Positions 49,947 to 49,985 of a stretch of DNA of 49,985 nucleotides are shown piece after piece. The notes under the pieces were generated by a model. The model saw nothing but the letters and a program-made list of their open reading frames with translations, was not told the origin of the DNA and did not search any database. This stretch comes from SVQP01 sp045660125 (lineage in GTDB: Bacteria; Bacillota; Clostridia; Oscillospirales; CAG-272): assembly GCA_045660125.1 (NCBI GenBank), contig JAZRDG010000143.1, positions 1 to 49,985 of the forward strand, read 5' to 3'. Position 1 is the stretch's first letter. The number at the start of each line of letters is the position of its first letter. The position numbers were made by a program, and so were the translations under genes.

Positions 49947-49985
49947 CTACGACGAATTGGGTTTGTATTTCTTATATTCAAAGGG

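Overview
The window looks like a chromosome segment of an uncultivated gut-type clostridial Firmicute. The GC content is moderately high (about 55% by eye), the envelope genes are Gram-positive, and the block nusB / TsaD-like / xseA / xseB / ispA / PAP2 / tlyA / nadK / argR / recN is a classic clostridial order. Nearly every promoter I could read is a sigma-A type with an exact 17-base spacer. There is no rRNA, no standard tRNA and no CRISPR array.

Layout. 1-150: an array of small hairpins that runs in from the left. 178-9764: a compact phage-like module. It has a self-cleaving CI/LexA-type repressor on the minus strand and a single divergent operon for terminase, portal, Prp-like protease, scaffold, major capsid, head-completion protein and an XhlA-like membrane protein. 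No tail, integrase, replication or lysin gene is visible. 9768-16440: carbohydrate and surface genes (GH36, a lipoprotein with Glu-Thr tracts, GH43) plus a PlsC-type acyltransferase / geranylgeranyl-reductase pair. 16463-17583: a non-coding RNA region with a small AT-rich ORF, a 195-nt RNA predicted to fold as a pseudoknot, an unexplained branched element, and tmRNA (ssrA). 17751-20458: a CotH-kinase lipoprotein, a second hairpin array and a free-standing four-helix-bundle (23S IVS) protein. 20505-24942: hydrolase, Sfp-type PPTase, phosphoesterase, nicotinamidase-like hydrolase, membrane protein and leucine-rich-repeat lipoprotein. 25003-31288: minus-strand operon of AI-2E-type transporter, htpG, a degenerate prephenate-dehydratase-like protein, a TSCPD protein and phosphoglucomutase. 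31501-34697: ispE and a small envelope operon, then a 481-bp segment between perfect 51-bp direct repeats. 34994-43251: the nusB-to-recN housekeeping block, interrupted by a third hairpin array just before xseA. 43338-49725: argS, yebC, a branching-enzyme homologue that has lost its catalytic residues, a flippase and rplS.

The most unusual signals are these. (1) Three arrays of unrelated hairpins, most with 3-nt loops, joined by a near-constant 7-nt linker (consensus NNATMAC). (2) A promoter / pseudoknot RNA / terminator / small-ORF cassette with the layout of a type III toxin-antitoxin locus. (3) A capsid-and-packaging operon without tails, with a Prp protease gene and a matching cleavage motif on its own capsid protein. 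(4) A GlgB-like pseudoenzyme whose ribosome-binding site is buried in the upstream terminator hairpin.
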